NCBI GenBank assembly: GCA_035318925.1
Contig: DATHDS010000044.1
Location: 6,729-70,728 of the forward strand
From: VAXT01 sp035318925
GTDB taxonomy: Bacteria > Actinomycetota > Thermoleophilia > Gaiellales > Gaiellaceae
Direction: 5' to 3'
DNA length: 64,000 bases
Below the pieces are notes generated by a model that was given only the letters and a program-made list of their open reading frames with translations, was not told where the DNA came from and searched no databases. The translations under genes and the position numbers were made by a program. Of this stretch, positions 40,658 through 49,770 are shown piece by piece; within the stretch, counting starts at the first letter, position 1; the number at the start of each line of letters is the position of its first letter.

Positions 40658-43600
40658 GCCTTGACGATCTCGGGCTCGGCGCCACCGTCGGTCCGGATCT
40701 CGACGGCGAGCACTTCCTCCTTGATCCAGTCCTCGTGCTCGAGGAGGTCGGACGCCGACTGCGGCAGCGTGACGACGATCCGGTCGGTCAGGGCGAGGCC
40801 GGCTTCCTTCCGCATCGAGTTCAGCTCGTGGATCAGGTCGAGGACGCGCCCCTCGAGCTCGAGCTCGGCATCGAGCGTGGTGTCGAGCGCGACGGTGACG
40901 CCGTCGGCGCCCGCAACCGCCCAACCCTCTTTGCCCGTGCGCTCGACGAGCACCTCGGCGGATGAGAGGTCGTGGCCCGCGGCCCGGAAGCCGCCCGCGG
41001 GCAGTTCCTCGAACTCGCCGGACTCGAGCGCCGCCCGCACCGCGCCGAGCTCCTTCCCGAGCTTCGGCCCCAGCACCGGCAGGTTCGGTTTCACCCGGAG
41101 CTGGGTCGCGTCCACCTCGCGGAGCTCGACGTCCTTCACGCGGAGCTCGTCGCGAATCTCGTCGACGTGACTGCTCGCGAGCGGCGCGCCCTCGACCACC
41201 AGCCGCCGCAGCGGCTGCCGCAGCTTGAGACCGGACGCCGCCCGAGCCTGCCGGCCGAGGTCGACGACGGCCCGAGTCGCGGCCACCTCGGCCAGAAGCT
41301 GCTCGTCGCGCTCGCCCACCTCCTCCCAGCGGACGAGGAACACGGACTCGGGAGCGTCGTCGGCGCGCAGAGCCCGCCACAGGTGCTCGGCGAAGAAGGG
41401 CATGACCGGGGCGATCACGACCACGGAGCGGGTGAGCGCAGCCCAGAGCGTCTGCAAGGCCGCCGGATCGCTGTTCCAGAACCGGCGCCGCGACCGGCGG
41501 ATGTACCAGTTCGAGAGATCGTCCACGAACCGCTCGAACACCGCGATGAGGTCCGGGGTCCAGTACCGCTCGTAGGCGTCCGTCATTTCGGCGACGAGCT
41601 GCTCCACCCGCGACTCGAGCCACAGGTCGAGCGGCTCGAGCTCTCCGGTATCGCCGGGCGACCAATCCGCCACGTTCGCGTAGTCGACGAAGAACTTCAC
41701 CGAGTTCCAGAACGTCAGCAGCCGCCGCTTGACCTCGTTCGCAGGCCCGTAGCCGAACTTGATGTTTTGCCCCGGGTTCTGCTCGCAGAACTGCCAGCGC
41801 ATGACGTCTGCGCCCATGCGGTCGAAGGCCTCGTTCGCCTCGATCGAGTTGCCCCACGAGCGGTGCATCTCGCGTCCCGTCTCGTCGAGCAGCTTCTCGT
41901 AGGTCAGCACCCGCCGATACGGAAACGACCCGAGCAGCGTCATCGACATGAACGAGATCGAGTAGAACCAGAGCCGGATCTGCTCGCGCATCTCCGAGAT
42001 CCAGTCGGCCGGGAACCACTGCTCCCAGTAGGCGTGGTCGGGCAGGTCCGCGCCGGACAACCCCTGCGCGGCCCCGGTCGCGTATCCGCCCGGGATCCAC
42101 TCCGGGTTTTGCCAGCCGAGGGTCGAGAAGGGCACGATGCCCGCGTCGAGCCAGGCGTCGCCGACCTCGGGAATCCGGCGCACGTCCTTCCCGCACGCCT
42201 GGCAGCTGATGGTCACCTCGTCGACCCAGGGCCGATGGAGCTCCTGCAGCTGATCGAGCCCGGCAGTAGCACGCTCGTCGAGCTCGGCCCGCGAGCCGAT
42301 GACGTTCAGCTCGCCGCAATCGCAGGGGTAGATCGGCAGCGGCAAGCCGAAGTACCGCTTGCGGGAAATGTTCCAGTCGCCCATGTTCCGTAGCCAGTCG
42401 GCCATCCGCTTCGAGTAGAAGTCGGGCGTCCACTCGACCTTCTCGTTCTCGTCGAGCATCGGCTGGCGGATCTCGTCGCAGGCGATGAACCAGTCGTCGA
42501 CGACGCGAAAGACGAGCGGCGTCCCGCAGCGCCAGCACGTTGGGTAGCGATGTGTGATCCGACCGGAGTCGACGAGCAACTCGCGCCGGCGGAGATCCTC
42601 GATGGCGATGTCGGCGACCTCGTCCGTCGAGAAGCCCTCGAAGGGGCCGTAGCCGGGCAACATGTGCCCGGACTCGTCGATCGGGACGAGCACCGGCAGG
42701 CCGTGCTCACGCGACAGCTCGAAATCCTCCGCGCCGCAGCCGGGCGCGATATGGACGATGCCGGTGCCCTCCGTGAGCGAAACGTCGTCCCACGCTATGA
42801 CGCGGTGGACAACGCCCTCCTGCGCCGGAAGGTCGTCGAACGGCCCCTCGTAGTGAAGGCCGACGAGCTCCTCGCCCCTGGCGACATGGTCGTAGCGCTC
42901 GTCCGTGACCGCCAGCGACCAGCCGCCGTTCCGCAGCCCGTATTCGGCATCGGGCTTGACCGCCGCGGCGACGTTCGCGGGTAGCGTCCACGGCGTCGTC
43001 GTCCAGACGACGAGCGCCTCGCCTTCGCGTTCCTTCAGCGGGAAGCGCACGTACAGCGACGGGTGTTCCAGCTCCTTGTACTCGCCTGCGAAGAGCTCGT
43101 GCTGGGAGATCGAGGTACCGCAACGCGGGCACCACTCGGTCGACCGATGGCCCTTGTAGAGCCACCCGCGCTCGTGCACCGCCTTCAGGAACCCCCAGAT
43201 GTAGGAGATGTTCGTGTCCGAGAACGTGTGGTAGTCGTTGTCCCAGTCCATCCAGCGTCCGAGCCGGCGGTCCTGGCCCGTGATCACCTCGGAGTAGTGG
43301 GCGACGCGCTCCTTGCAGCGCTCCGCGAACTCGGCGATGCCGTACTCCTCGATCTCGCGCTTCGAGTTCAGGCCGAGCGCCTTCTCGACCTCGACCTCCA
43401 CCCAGAGGCCCTGGCAGTCGAACCCGTTTTGGTAGCGCTGGTCGAAGCCGCGCAGCGCCTTGTAGCGCTGGAAGACGTCCTTCAGCGTGCGGCCCCAGGC
43501 GTGGTGGACACCCATCCCGTTGTTCGCCGTGATCGGCCCGTCGAAGAAGCTAAAACGCTCGGCGCCGCGGTTCTGCTCGCGGAGCTTCTCGAAGATGCCC

Positions 43601-43677
43601 TCCCGGTCCCACCAGGCGAGGACCTCCTGCTCGAGCGCTGAGTGGTCGGGAACGGCTGACAGTGGATCAAACGCCAT
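40654..43677 (-). CDS. ileS: Isoleucyl-tRNA synthetase, divergent type with altered signatures
   Basis: A 1,007-residue class Ia synthetase. The domain order fits IleRS: catalytic core, editing domain (WTTTPWTLPANVAAAVKPDA and TGIVHIAPGCGAEDFEL), anticodon-binding region (RRSRRRFWNSD), and a long C-terminal part. The normal HIGH region is GMGVHHAWGRTLKD (HHAW at about 58-61) and KMSKS is replaced by REMHRSWGNSIEANEAFDRM near residue 603. I recall a group of bacterial class I ligases with HHAWG and MHKSWGN, so this may be that IleRS subtype. Metal-binding Cys pairs (CPRCG, CWRCG, CDCGE, CQACG) are present. It is the only ileS in view. Confidence 0.9.
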   Translation of the reverse strand: MAFDPLSAVPDHSALEQEVLAWWDREGIFEKLREQNRGAERFSFFDGPITANNGMGVHHAWGRTLKDVFQRYKALRGFDQRYQNGFDCQGLWVEVEVEKALGLNSKREIEEYGIAEFAERCKERVAHYSEVITGQDRRLGRWMDWDNDYHTFSDTNISYIWGFLKAVHERGWLYKGHRSTEWCPRCGTSISQHELFAGEYKELEHPSLYVRFPLKEREGEALVVWTTTPWTLPANVAAAVKPDAEYGLRNGGWSLAVTDERYDHVARGEELVGLHYEGPFDDLPAQEGVVHRVIAWDDVSLTEGTGIVHIAPGCGAEDFELSREHGLPVLVPIDESGHMLPGYGPFEGFSTDEVADIAIEDLRRRELLVDSGRITHRYPTCWRCGTPLVFRVVDDWFIACDEIRQPMLDENEKVEWTPDFYSKRMADWLRNMGDWNISRKRYFGLPLPIYPCDCGELNVIGSRAELDERATAGLDQLQELHRPWVDEVTISCQACGKDVRRIPEVGDAWLDAGIVPFSTLGWQNPEWIPGGYATGAAQGLSGADLPDHAYWEQWFPADWISEMREQIRLWFYSISFMSMTLLGSFPYRRVLTYEKLLDETGREMHRSWGNSIEANEAFDRMGADVMRWQFCEQNPGQNIKFGYGPANEVKRRLLTFWNSVKFFVDYANVADWSPGDTGELEPLDLWLESRVEQLVAEMTDAYERYWTPDLIAVFERFVDDLSNWYIRRSRRRFWNSDPAALQTLWAALTRSVVVIAPVMPFFAEHLWRALRADDAPESVFLVRWEEVGERDEQLLAEVAATRAVVDLGRQARAASGLKLRQPLRRLVVEGAPLASSHVDEIRDELRVKDVELREVDATQLRVKPNLPVLGPKLGKELGAVRAALESGEFEELPAGGFRAAGHDLSSAEVLVERTGKEGWAVAGADGVTVALDTTLDAELELEGRVLDLIHELNSMRKEAGLALTDRIVVTLPQSASDLLEHEDWIKEEVLAVEIRTDGGAEPEIVKA

Positions 43678-43728
43678 AAGGCGATTCTACGAGCCAAGGC
43701 GCCGCCCCCAGCCGCGCCGACCAGAGGA

Positions 43729-43755
43729 GGTCGCGGCGGCCTTGCCGGCGCGACC
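43729..43755. repeat. Palindrome in the ileS/trx divergent region
   Basis: GGTCGCG-G-CGGC-CTT-GCCG-G-CGCGACC: 7 pairs, a G-G mismatch, 4 pairs and a 3-base loop. The 3' flank TTTGGAA continues a similarity with the palindromic element at 18891-18925, so both may belong to one repeat family. No T-box antiterminator was seen upstream of ileS. Confidence 0.6.
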
Positions 43756-43849
43756 GTTTGGAATAGAGGGCGGCAGGGCGCCGTTTGATGCTGTAGGTAC
43801 GTTTTCACCCGTCGGGGTATCTCAGCCGCAAGCCCAGGAAAGGATCCGC

Positions 43850-44176
43850 ATGTCGTCCGCAGTCACCGAGTCCACGTTCGAACAGGAAGTCCTCAAGTCC
43901 GACACGCCCGTGATCGTCGACTTCTGGGCGGAGTGGTGCGGGCCCTGCCACGCGGTCTCCCCCGTTCTCGACAGGATCGCCGAGGAGCGTGCCGGCGCGA
44001 TCAAGGTCGTCAAGGTGAACATCGACGAGGAGCAGGGGCTTGCGGAGCGCTACGGCATCGCCTCGATCCCCACGATGGTGCTCTTCAAAGACGGCGAGCC
44101 GGCAGCGGCCGCCATCGGCGCCCAGCCTAAGGGCGCCATCGAGAAGCAGCTCGGGCTCGAAGAAGTCGCGGCCTAG
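43850..44176 (+). CDS. Thioredoxin
   Basis: A 108-residue thioredoxin. The active site is DFWAEWCGPCHAVSPVLDRI (WCGPC) and the cis-proline loop is IASIPTMVLFKDG. It reduces cytoplasmic disulfides. AAAGGAT four bases upstream fixes the ATG at 43850. It diverges from ileS and its TAG shares bases with the stop of the next gene (CCTAGG). Confidence 0.95.
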   Translation: MSSAVTESTFEQEVLKSDTPVIVDFWAEWCGPCHAVSPVLDRIAEERAGAIKVVKVNIDEEQGLAERYGIASIPTMVLFKDGEPAAAAIGAQPKGAIEKQLGLEEVAA

Positions 44177-44688
44177 GCTTCCGCCTCCTCCTTCTCGGGT
44201 TGGGGCAGCGGCGAGACGGCGTGTGCGGACGGCTCGTCCACGAGATTGAGCACCCGCATCCCGTGCACGAACACGTTGGCGCCGCCGAGCCAGCCGCCCA
44301 CGGTCAAGACGCCGAAGCCGGCGAGGGTCAGGATCAGCGACCCGCCGCCGATCGACCCGTCCACGTAGTCGGCGTGGCCCGCGCCCGCTGTGATCGCGAA
44401 GAGGATCGTCGCGGTCAGCATCACCGTCAGGTGCGCGGTGGATGTTCGCCAGAGCGGCGTTCCGGGCTTGATCTCGAGCCAGTCGACGAAGCCCGTGAGG
44501 GCGGTCGGCCCGCTCACGACCAGTCCCGCGATCAGGGCGAGCCACCAAGCGGTCGCCGTGTTGTGCTCGCTCACCCCGAGCCTCGACAGCACCGCCATCG
44601 CGGCCGCGAGCGTGTAGGCGCCGATCGTCGCGTCCGTCAGGGGCGGGTGCAGCGGATGCCCCGGCAGGCCCTTCAGGAGGAACTTCAT
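44173..44688 (-). CDS. DUF2231 family membrane protein
   Basis: A 171-residue protein with four helices and the family start LKGLPGHPLHPPLTDATIGA (His-rich HPLHP motif). DUF2231 proteins resemble heme or b-type cytochrome membrane proteins by histidine placement, but no function is established. The C-terminal tail is acidic (PQPEKEEAEA). Four bases upstream lies the stop of the heme-oxygenase-like gene, so they are probably cotranscribed. Confidence 0.88.
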   Translation of the reverse strand: MKFLLKGLPGHPLHPPLTDATIGAYTLAAAMAVLSRLGVSEHNTATAWWLALIAGLVVSGPTALTGFVDWLEIKPGTPLWRTSTAHLTVMLTATILFAITAGAGHADYVDGSIGGGSLILTLAGFGVLTVGGWLGGANVFVHGMRVLNLVDEPSAHAVSPLPQPEKEEAEA

Positions 44689-44691
44689 CGC

Positions 44692-45285
44692 CTACCTCCT
44701 TGCTTCGACTCCATCCAGCAAGGTCCAGTTACCCCGTAGCGCCGCCTCGGCGACCTCGACGAGCCTGTCGGCGTCGTCTGCGGGACCGTCTGCCTCGAGG
44801 CCTTGCCGGGATTCGTCCGCGTGCTCGTGGTCGAGCTCCGCATGCAGAGCGAAGTACACAGCGCCGGGCTCGTCCCCGGCGACGCCGTAGTGCTCCGAGA
44901 GGCCGTCGAGCTTTGCCCGCGAGACCGCAGGTTGACCGGCCTCGATCGCATACATGACCGCAAGCGCCTCGCGCCGGTTGCCCGGAGCGGTCCAGGCCAC
45001 GACGCACTCTGAAGTCTCGGGGCTTGGATCGCGGGTCGTGTCAGCATCGAAGGCGGCGGCGAAATCGTCCCAGAGGGCGACGTGCTCGGCCTCCTCGCGC
45101 GCGTGCTCTGCGTTACCGCTCTTCTGCGCCGTCTCGGCGAGCGCGACAACGGCGTGCCGGTACTCGCCAGCGTAGTACGCGAGCTCGTCACGCTTCAGCT
45201 CGCCACAGCTCCAGCGCTTGTAGAAGGGATGCGCGAGCAGGTTCCACCGCTCGCGCACGGCGTCGAGTCTCTCGATCAGCTCCAC
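44692..45285 (-). CDS. Heme-oxygenase-fold protein, TenA/PqqC/CADD-like
   Basis: A 197-residue helical protein. HPFYKRWSCGELKRDELAYY plus AGEYRHAVVALAE matches the N-terminal part of the CADD/iron-containing redox group within the TenA/PqqC superfamily. Metal ligands are probable in EEAEHVALWDDF and HAELDHEHAD. CADD of Chlamydia makes p-aminobenzoate; other members are oxidases of pathway intermediates. Which reaction occurs here is open. AAAGGAG precedes the GTG by 5 bases. Confidence 0.82.
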   Translation of the reverse strand: MELIERLDAVRERWNLLAHPFYKRWSCGELKRDELAYYAGEYRHAVVALAETAQKSGNAEHAREEAEHVALWDDFAAAFDADTTRDPSPETSECVVAWTAPGNRREALAVMYAIEAGQPAVSRAKLDGLSEHYGVAGDEPGAVYFALHAELDHEHADESRQGLEADGPADDADRLVEVAEAALRGNWTLLDGVEARR

Positions 45286-45323
45286 CTGTGCTCCTTTGTT
45301 CGGGATGGAACGATGCTAACGGG

Positions 45324-46118
45324 ATGAGCGGCTTCCTCGTCATCAACCCGCACGCCGGCCAAGGCCCGAGGACCGAAGAGCTGCGCGCCGAGGCCGAGCG
45401 GCTGGGGATCGAGACCCACGTGCTCGCCAAGGGCGACGACCCGGTGGAGATCGCGCGCCGGGCGCCGGCAGGAGCCATCGGCGTCGCGGGCGGCGACGGC
45501 TCGCTCGCGCCGGTCGCGCAGGTTGCCATCCACCGTGACCTGCCGTTCGTCGTCGTCCCGTTCGGCACGCGCAACCATTTCGCGCGAGACCTCGGGCTCG
45601 ACCGCGACGACCCGCTGAAGGCCCTCCCCGCGTTCCGCGAAGGGCGCGAGCGCGGCGTCGACGTGGGGCGTGTGAACGGCCGGGCGTTCCTGAACAACGT
45701 CTCGCTCGGCCTCTACGCGCAGCTCGTGCACCGACGGGAGCGCCACCGCAGGCGCAAGGAGACGCTGGCGCGGCTGCGAGCGCTGGGGATCCTTCTCACC
45801 CGGCCCGCGCCGCTCGGCGCCTCGATCGACGGCCGCCCGGTCAAGGTGCGGGTCATCCTCGTCGCGAACAACCAGTACGAGCTCGACCTCTTCTCGGTCG
45901 GCGTCCGCGAGCGCCTCGACGAGGGCCTGCTCCACCTCTACGTCGCCGCCGGGTGGGTCCCGACGACGTGGGAGGAGCGGACCGGCGGCCACTTCACCGT
46001 CGACGCGCAGGCGGGCCGGCTGGGAGCGGCAGTCGACGGTGAGCCGGAGGAGCTCGAGACCCCGCTCAAGTTCGAGACCGACCCGGCCGCGTTACGGGTG
46101 CTGCTCCCGCCACCCTGA
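45324..46118 (+). CDS. Diacylglycerol/sphingosine kinase-like lipid kinase
   Basis: A 264-residue DAGK catalytic-domain protein. The ATP-binding GGDGS motif is visible in GVAGGDGSLAPVAQVA, preceded by NPHAGQG and followed by VVPFGTRNHFARDLG. Bacterial members phosphorylate diacylglycerol, polyprenol or related lipids. It is shorter than the usual ~300 residues. The 3' end overlaps the convergent Nudix gene by 27 bases. Confidence 0.88.
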   Translation: MSGFLVINPHAGQGPRTEELRAEAERLGIETHVLAKGDDPVEIARRAPAGAIGVAGGDGSLAPVAQVAIHRDLPFVVVPFGTRNHFARDLGLDRDDPLKALPAFREGRERGVDVGRVNGRAFLNNVSLGLYAQLVHRRERHRRRKETLARLRALGILLTRPAPLGASIDGRPVKVRVILVANNQYELDLFSVGVRERLDEGLLHLYVAAGWVPTTWEERTGGHFTVDAQAGRLGAAVDGEPEELETPLKFETDPAALRVLLPPP

Positions 46119-46604
46119 GATCAGCTCGCGGGTGTGCGGGAACGCGAGCTCTTCGAAGGGAATCTCGTCGGGAGCAAACCAGCGCAGCTGGGCGACGTCG
46201 TCGGCCGGCTCCGGCGTCCCCTCGACGATGCGTGCCGTCCAGTAGAGGTTCAGGGTCGTCTGGGCCGAGCCGTCGCCGCCGTAGCGGTCGATCCACACTC
46301 CCAGGAGCTCGAGCAGCTCGACCTCGACGCCCGCTTCCTCCTTCAGCTCCCGGCGGACGCAGTCGACAGGATGCTCCCCCTCCTCGAGGAATCCGCCGGG
46401 GAAGTCCCACTTGCCCTGGAACGGATCGATCGCCCGGCGCGAGAGCAGCAGGCGGCCTTCCTCGTCCACGCAGACCGCGCTCGCGGTCGGCTTCGAGCTT
46501 GCGTAGGCGCGAAAGCCACACGCAGGGCACTCGGCCTTTCCTGCGTCGACTTGGATCTCCGCCGAGCAGCGAGGACAGTACTTCCACTGGTCGAGCTCGC
46601 CCAC
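46092..46604 (-). CDS. Nudix hydrolase with N-terminal zinc ribbon
   Basis: A 170-residue protein. Residues 5-32 are a zinc ribbon (YCPRCSAEI, AECPACGF). The Nudix box is GGFLEEGEHPVDCVRRELKE followed by EAG, fitting GX5EX7REUXEEXGU. NADH pyrophosphatase-like and other dinucleotide pyrophosphatases share a Zn ribbon plus Nudix, but the SQPWPFP array of NudC is not present, so the substrate is open. GTG start at 46604. Confidence 0.9.
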   Translation of the reverse strand: MGELDQWKYCPRCSAEIQVDAGKAECPACGFRAYASSKPTASAVCVDEEGRLLLSRRAIDPFQGKWDFPGGFLEEGEHPVDCVRRELKEEAGVEVELLELLGVWIDRYGGDGSAQTTLNLYWTARIVEGTPEPADDVAQLRWFAPDEIPFEELAFPHTRELISGWREQHP

Positions 46605-46621
46605 GTCGGCACAATAGGTTC

Positions 46622-47011
46622 ATGAGCCCCAGGTTCGCCACGGCCACGGTCACCGAGCTGTCCCGCGTCGGCCTCTTCCAGCAGCTCGCCGGCGAGGTGC
46701 TGACGAAGCTCGCGCAGAAGATGGAGCGCCAGGACGTCTCGGGCGGCAGCCCGATCGTGTTCGAGGGCGAGCAGGGAGACCGCTTCTACGTCGTCCTCCG
46801 AGGGCTGCTCGCCGTGAACAGCGACGACCTGGGCCCGCGGCGCATGCTTCGGCCCGGCGACTACTTCGGCGAGGTCGCACTCGCGATGAACATGCCGCGC
46901 ACCGCATCGGTGACGGCGCTCACGCCGACGACGCTCGCGAGCTGCGACAAGGCCACGTTCGACGAGTTCGTGCGGCCGCTGTTCGCGGACGACGACCCTC
47001 CTGAGGGTTGA
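46622..47011 (+). CDS. Stand-alone cyclic nucleotide-binding domain protein
   Basis: A 129-residue CRP-type cNMP-binding domain with no DNA-binding helix-turn-helix. The phosphate-binding cassette is FGEVALAMNMPRTASVTA, which resembles FGE(L/I)AL....RTASV of cAMP binders (Arg retained). It could be a regulatory subunit or adaptor. Diverges from the Nudix gene, ATG start. Downstream 42 bases to the next gene. Confidence 0.85.
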   Translation: MSPRFATATVTELSRVGLFQQLAGEVLTKLAQKMERQDVSGGSPIVFEGEQGDRFYVVLRGLLAVNSDDLGPRRMLRPGDYFGEVALAMNMPRTASVTALTPTTLASCDKATFDEFVRPLFADDDPPEG

Positions 47012-47053
47012 GTTAGGCAGGGCTTTTCCCGATGAAGACAAACGGGTTCCCCA

Positions 47054-48400
47054 TTGTCTTCAACCGCGCGCACCATTCCCGTCTATCGAGGCCGTTTCGG
47101 GCCTGCTGAGGCCGAGCGCCTGCTCTGGCGTGCCGGGTTCGGCCCGCGCCCGGGAGAGGCCCACAAGCTCGCCAAGAAGGGCCTCGACGACGCCGTCCAT
47201 TCGCTGACCCATCCGAAGCGCGAGCGCCTCGTCGGGCCCGCCCCCAAGGACGACGACGGGAACGCGATCGCGCCGGCCGACGCCTGGGGCCAGGACCACC
47301 TCTGGTGGCTCGACCGCATGGTGCGCACGAGCCGGCCGCTCGTCGAGCGGATGGCGCTCGTCTGGCACGACTGGTTCGCGACGTCGAACGCGGGTGTTGG
47401 CTCGCAGCGGCTGATGCTGGCGCAGAACAATCTCTTTCGCCGTCACGGCCTCGGCTCGTTCGAACAACTGTTGCTCTCGGTCACCCGCGACCCCGCGATG
47501 CTGCTCTGGCTCTCCGGCACCGACAACGAGAAGGGCTCGCCGAACGAGAACTACGGCCGCGAGATGATGGAGCTCTTCACGCTCGGCGCGGGCCGGGGGT
47601 ATTCGGAACGCGACGTGCGCGAGCAGGCTCGCGCGCTGACGGGCTTCCGGAACGACTGGGACGACGACAAGGGTCCCGTCAACTTCCGCTACGACTCCAG
47701 ACGCCACGATGCGGGCCCGAAGCGGATCTTCGGGAAGCGCGGGCGGTTCGACTGGAAGGACTCCTGCCGGCTCGCCGTCCACCATCCAAACCACCGCTCG
47801 TTCTTCGTCCGCAAGCTCTGGAGCTACTTCGTTCCCTCGCCGCCCTCGGCGGCGACGCGGCGGGGCCTGGAGCAGCTCTACGTTGCAAACGACTTCGCTT
47901 CGCGGCCGGTCGTCGAGGCGATCCTCCGCCACCCGCGCCTCTACACCGGGCCGCGGATGGTCAAGCCTCCTGTCGTCTACCTCGCAGGAATGCTCCGCGC
48001 GAGGAAGCGCGGAATCGACACCGAGGCCTGGACCTGGCTCTCGAACCAAGCCGGCCAGCAGCTTTTCTATCCGCCGAACGTCGCCGGCTGGGACGACGAC
48101 CGCTGGCTCGACACAGCCACCTTCCTCGCCCGCTGGGACCTCGCCGGCCGCGTTCTCCGCCCCGCCGTCCTCGAGACCTCGCACAAGGGCCCGCTCGATC
48201 CCGACAAGCTCCTCGAGCGTGCGCTCGAGTTCTGGGGCAAGCCACCGCTGACCTCGGCCACGCGGCGCGCGCTCAAATCGTTCGCGAAACGCGCCGTCGG
48301 CGACGCTGACCAGCGCTGGAAGAAGGCGCAGTACCCGGCGCTGATCGAGAACGCGCTCCGGCACCTGATCGCCATCTCCCCGGATCTGCAGACCTCATGA
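47054..48400 (+). CDS. DUF1800 family protein
   Basis: A 448-residue protein of the DUF1800 family: AERLLWRAGFGPRPGEAHKL, HDWFATSNAGVG, SPNENYGREMMELFTLGAGR, GYSERDVREQARALTGFRND, WDDDRWLDTATFLARWD. Such proteins are commonly paired with DUF1501 proteins, as here, and are probably exported or membrane-surface proteins of unknown activity; no signal peptide is evident. The start appears to be TTG 47054, weak in ribosome binding site. Ends with an ATGA overlap to the next gene. Confidence 0.92.
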   Translation: MSSTARTIPVYRGRFGPAEAERLLWRAGFGPRPGEAHKLAKKGLDDAVHSLTHPKRERLVGPAPKDDDGNAIAPADAWGQDHLWWLDRMVRTSRPLVERMALVWHDWFATSNAGVGSQRLMLAQNNLFRRHGLGSFEQLLLSVTRDPAMLLWLSGTDNEKGSPNENYGREMMELFTLGAGRGYSERDVREQARALTGFRNDWDDDKGPVNFRYDSRRHDAGPKRIFGKRGRFDWKDSCRLAVHHPNHRSFFVRKLWSYFVPSPPSAATRRGLEQLYVANDFASRPVVEAILRHPRLYTGPRMVKPPVVYLAGMLRARKRGIDTEAWTWLSNQAGQQLFYPPNVAGWDDDRWLDTATFLARWDLAGRVLRPAVLETSHKGPLDPDKLLERALEFWGKPPLTSATRRALKSFAKRAVGDADQRWKKAQYPALIENALRHLIAISPDLQTS

Positions 48401-49770
48401 GAGATTGCTGCAACGAGTTCTCGCGTTCCGCACTGCTCCGAAAGGCCGTGGCCGAGGCGGGAGCAGGGCTGCCGGCGATCGAGCCGGGGATGCCGCGCCC
48501 AGCCGGAACCGGCCTCGACCGCCGCAGCTTCCTCTCCCGCTCTGTCGGGCTCGCGATGGCGGTCTACGGAGCCAGCGCGCTCACGCCCCGGATGTTCGAC
48601 GAAGGCATCGCACAGGCGCTCGCCGCCGGAGGGTCCGACACGGTCCTCGTCTCGATCTTCCTGGACGGCGGCGCCGACTCGCTCTCGCTCCTCTTCCCGC
48701 ACGGCGATCCCGACTACCGGCGCCTCCGCCCGAAGCTCGCGCTGCCCGACTCCGGCCTCGTCTTTCCGGAGGACACCCGTCTGCGCTGGCATCCATCGGC
48801 GGCTTCGTTCCACACGCTGCACGGCGAGGGCAAGCTCTCGGTCCTCCCGGCCGTCGGCTATACGAACGCCGATCAGTCGCACTTCACCTCCAGGCACTAC
48901 TGGGAGGTCGGTGACACGGACGTGCGCCTCCAGACGGGCTGGCTCGGACGCTACCTCGACCGGGTCGGCGCGACGGACAACCCACTCCAGGGCGTCAGCC
49001 TCGACGGCGAGCTCTCGCCCTCGCTGGCGACGGCGAAGAAGCCCGTCGCGGCCCTAAGCGGTGCCGGCAACTACTCGTTCTGGGCGCCCGGCGTCTGGGG
49101 CCAGGTGGAGGAGCGCATGCTCGACGCGGTCGGCGCCCTCGGCGCGACGCGGGGCCGCGATCCGGCACTCGCAGGGGCCAGGGCGGTCACCTCTCAGTCC
49201 AACCGTCTGCGGCAGCAGCTCGCGCCCTTCAACACCGACGACGGGTTTCACACCCCCGTCGCCTACCCGAAGTCCGACAGCGGGTTCCCGGATCAGCTCG
49301 CCGGGCTCGCCGCGATGCTCGCAGCAGGCCTCCCGCTGCACTGCGTCTCGCTGAGCGCGTACGGCATGTACGACACACACTCGGAGCAGGCCGCCACGCT
49401 GGCGGAGGGACTGAAGCTGACGAGCGACACGCTGCTCGCCTTCCAGCGCGACCTCGAGGCGCGCGGCCTCGCCGATCGCGTCCTCACGCTCGTGTGGTCC
49501 GAGTTCGGCCGGCGGGCCGAGGAGAACGGGTCGGCCGGCACCGACCACGGCGCGGCCGGGGTCGGACTGCTGATGGGCACCCGCGTCCGCGGAACGATGA
49601 TCGGCGAGTTCCCGGGCCTGAAGAGCGGACTGGACGGCGACGGAAACCTCAAGGCGACCGTCGACTACCGCAGCGTCTATTGCTCGGTGCTCGAACAGTG
49701 GCTGGGGACCGACGCCGGGCCGATCGTGCCACGCGCCGCCTCCTTCGCACGGGTGCCGTTGCTGCGATGA
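48397..49770 (+). CDS. DUF1501 family protein with twin-arginine signal
   Basis: A 457-residue DUF1501 protein. A long N-terminal region precedes the twin-arginine-like signal DRRSFLSRSVGLAMAVYGAS (about residues 41-60), so it is probably exported folded by Tat. The alkaline-phosphatase-like fold is suggested by VSIFLDGGADSLSLLFP, DQSHFTSRHYWEVG, and the C-terminal SEFGRRAEENGSAGTDHGAA. Activity unknown. Overlaps neighbours on both sides by ATGA, in one operon with the DUF1800 protein and the cupredoxin. Confidence 0.92.
   Translation: MRDCCNEFSRSALLRKAVAEAGAGLPAIEPGMPRPAGTGLDRRSFLSRSVGLAMAVYGASALTPRMFDEGIAQALAAGGSDTVLVSIFLDGGADSLSLLFPHGDPDYRRLRPKLALPDSGLVFPEDTRLRWHPSAASFHTLHGEGKLSVLPAVGYTNADQSHFTSRHYWEVGDTDVRLQTGWLGRYLDRVGATDNPLQGVSLDGELSPSLATAKKPVAALSGAGNYSFWAPGVWGQVEERMLDAVGALGATRGRDPALAGARAVTSQSNRLRQQLAPFNTDDGFHTPVAYPKSDSGFPDQLAGLAAMLAAGLPLHCVSLSAYGMYDTHSEQAATLAEGLKLTSDTLLAFQRDLEARGLADRVLTLVWSEFGRRAEENGSAGTDHGAAGVGLLMGTRVRGTMIGEFPGLKSGLDGDGNLKATVDYRSVYCSVLEQWLGTDAGPIVPRAASFARVPLLR

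Noticed and set aside
40100..42538. Long frame joining the tag gene to an Arg-rich N-terminal extension
   Set aside because: The upstream part is out of frame over ileS; tag starts at GTG 40657 by the GTGA overlap.
43678..43849. T-box leader for ileS
   Set aside because: No TGGNACC-type antiterminator motif on the minus strand, only an unrelated palindrome; the same was true upstream of valS.
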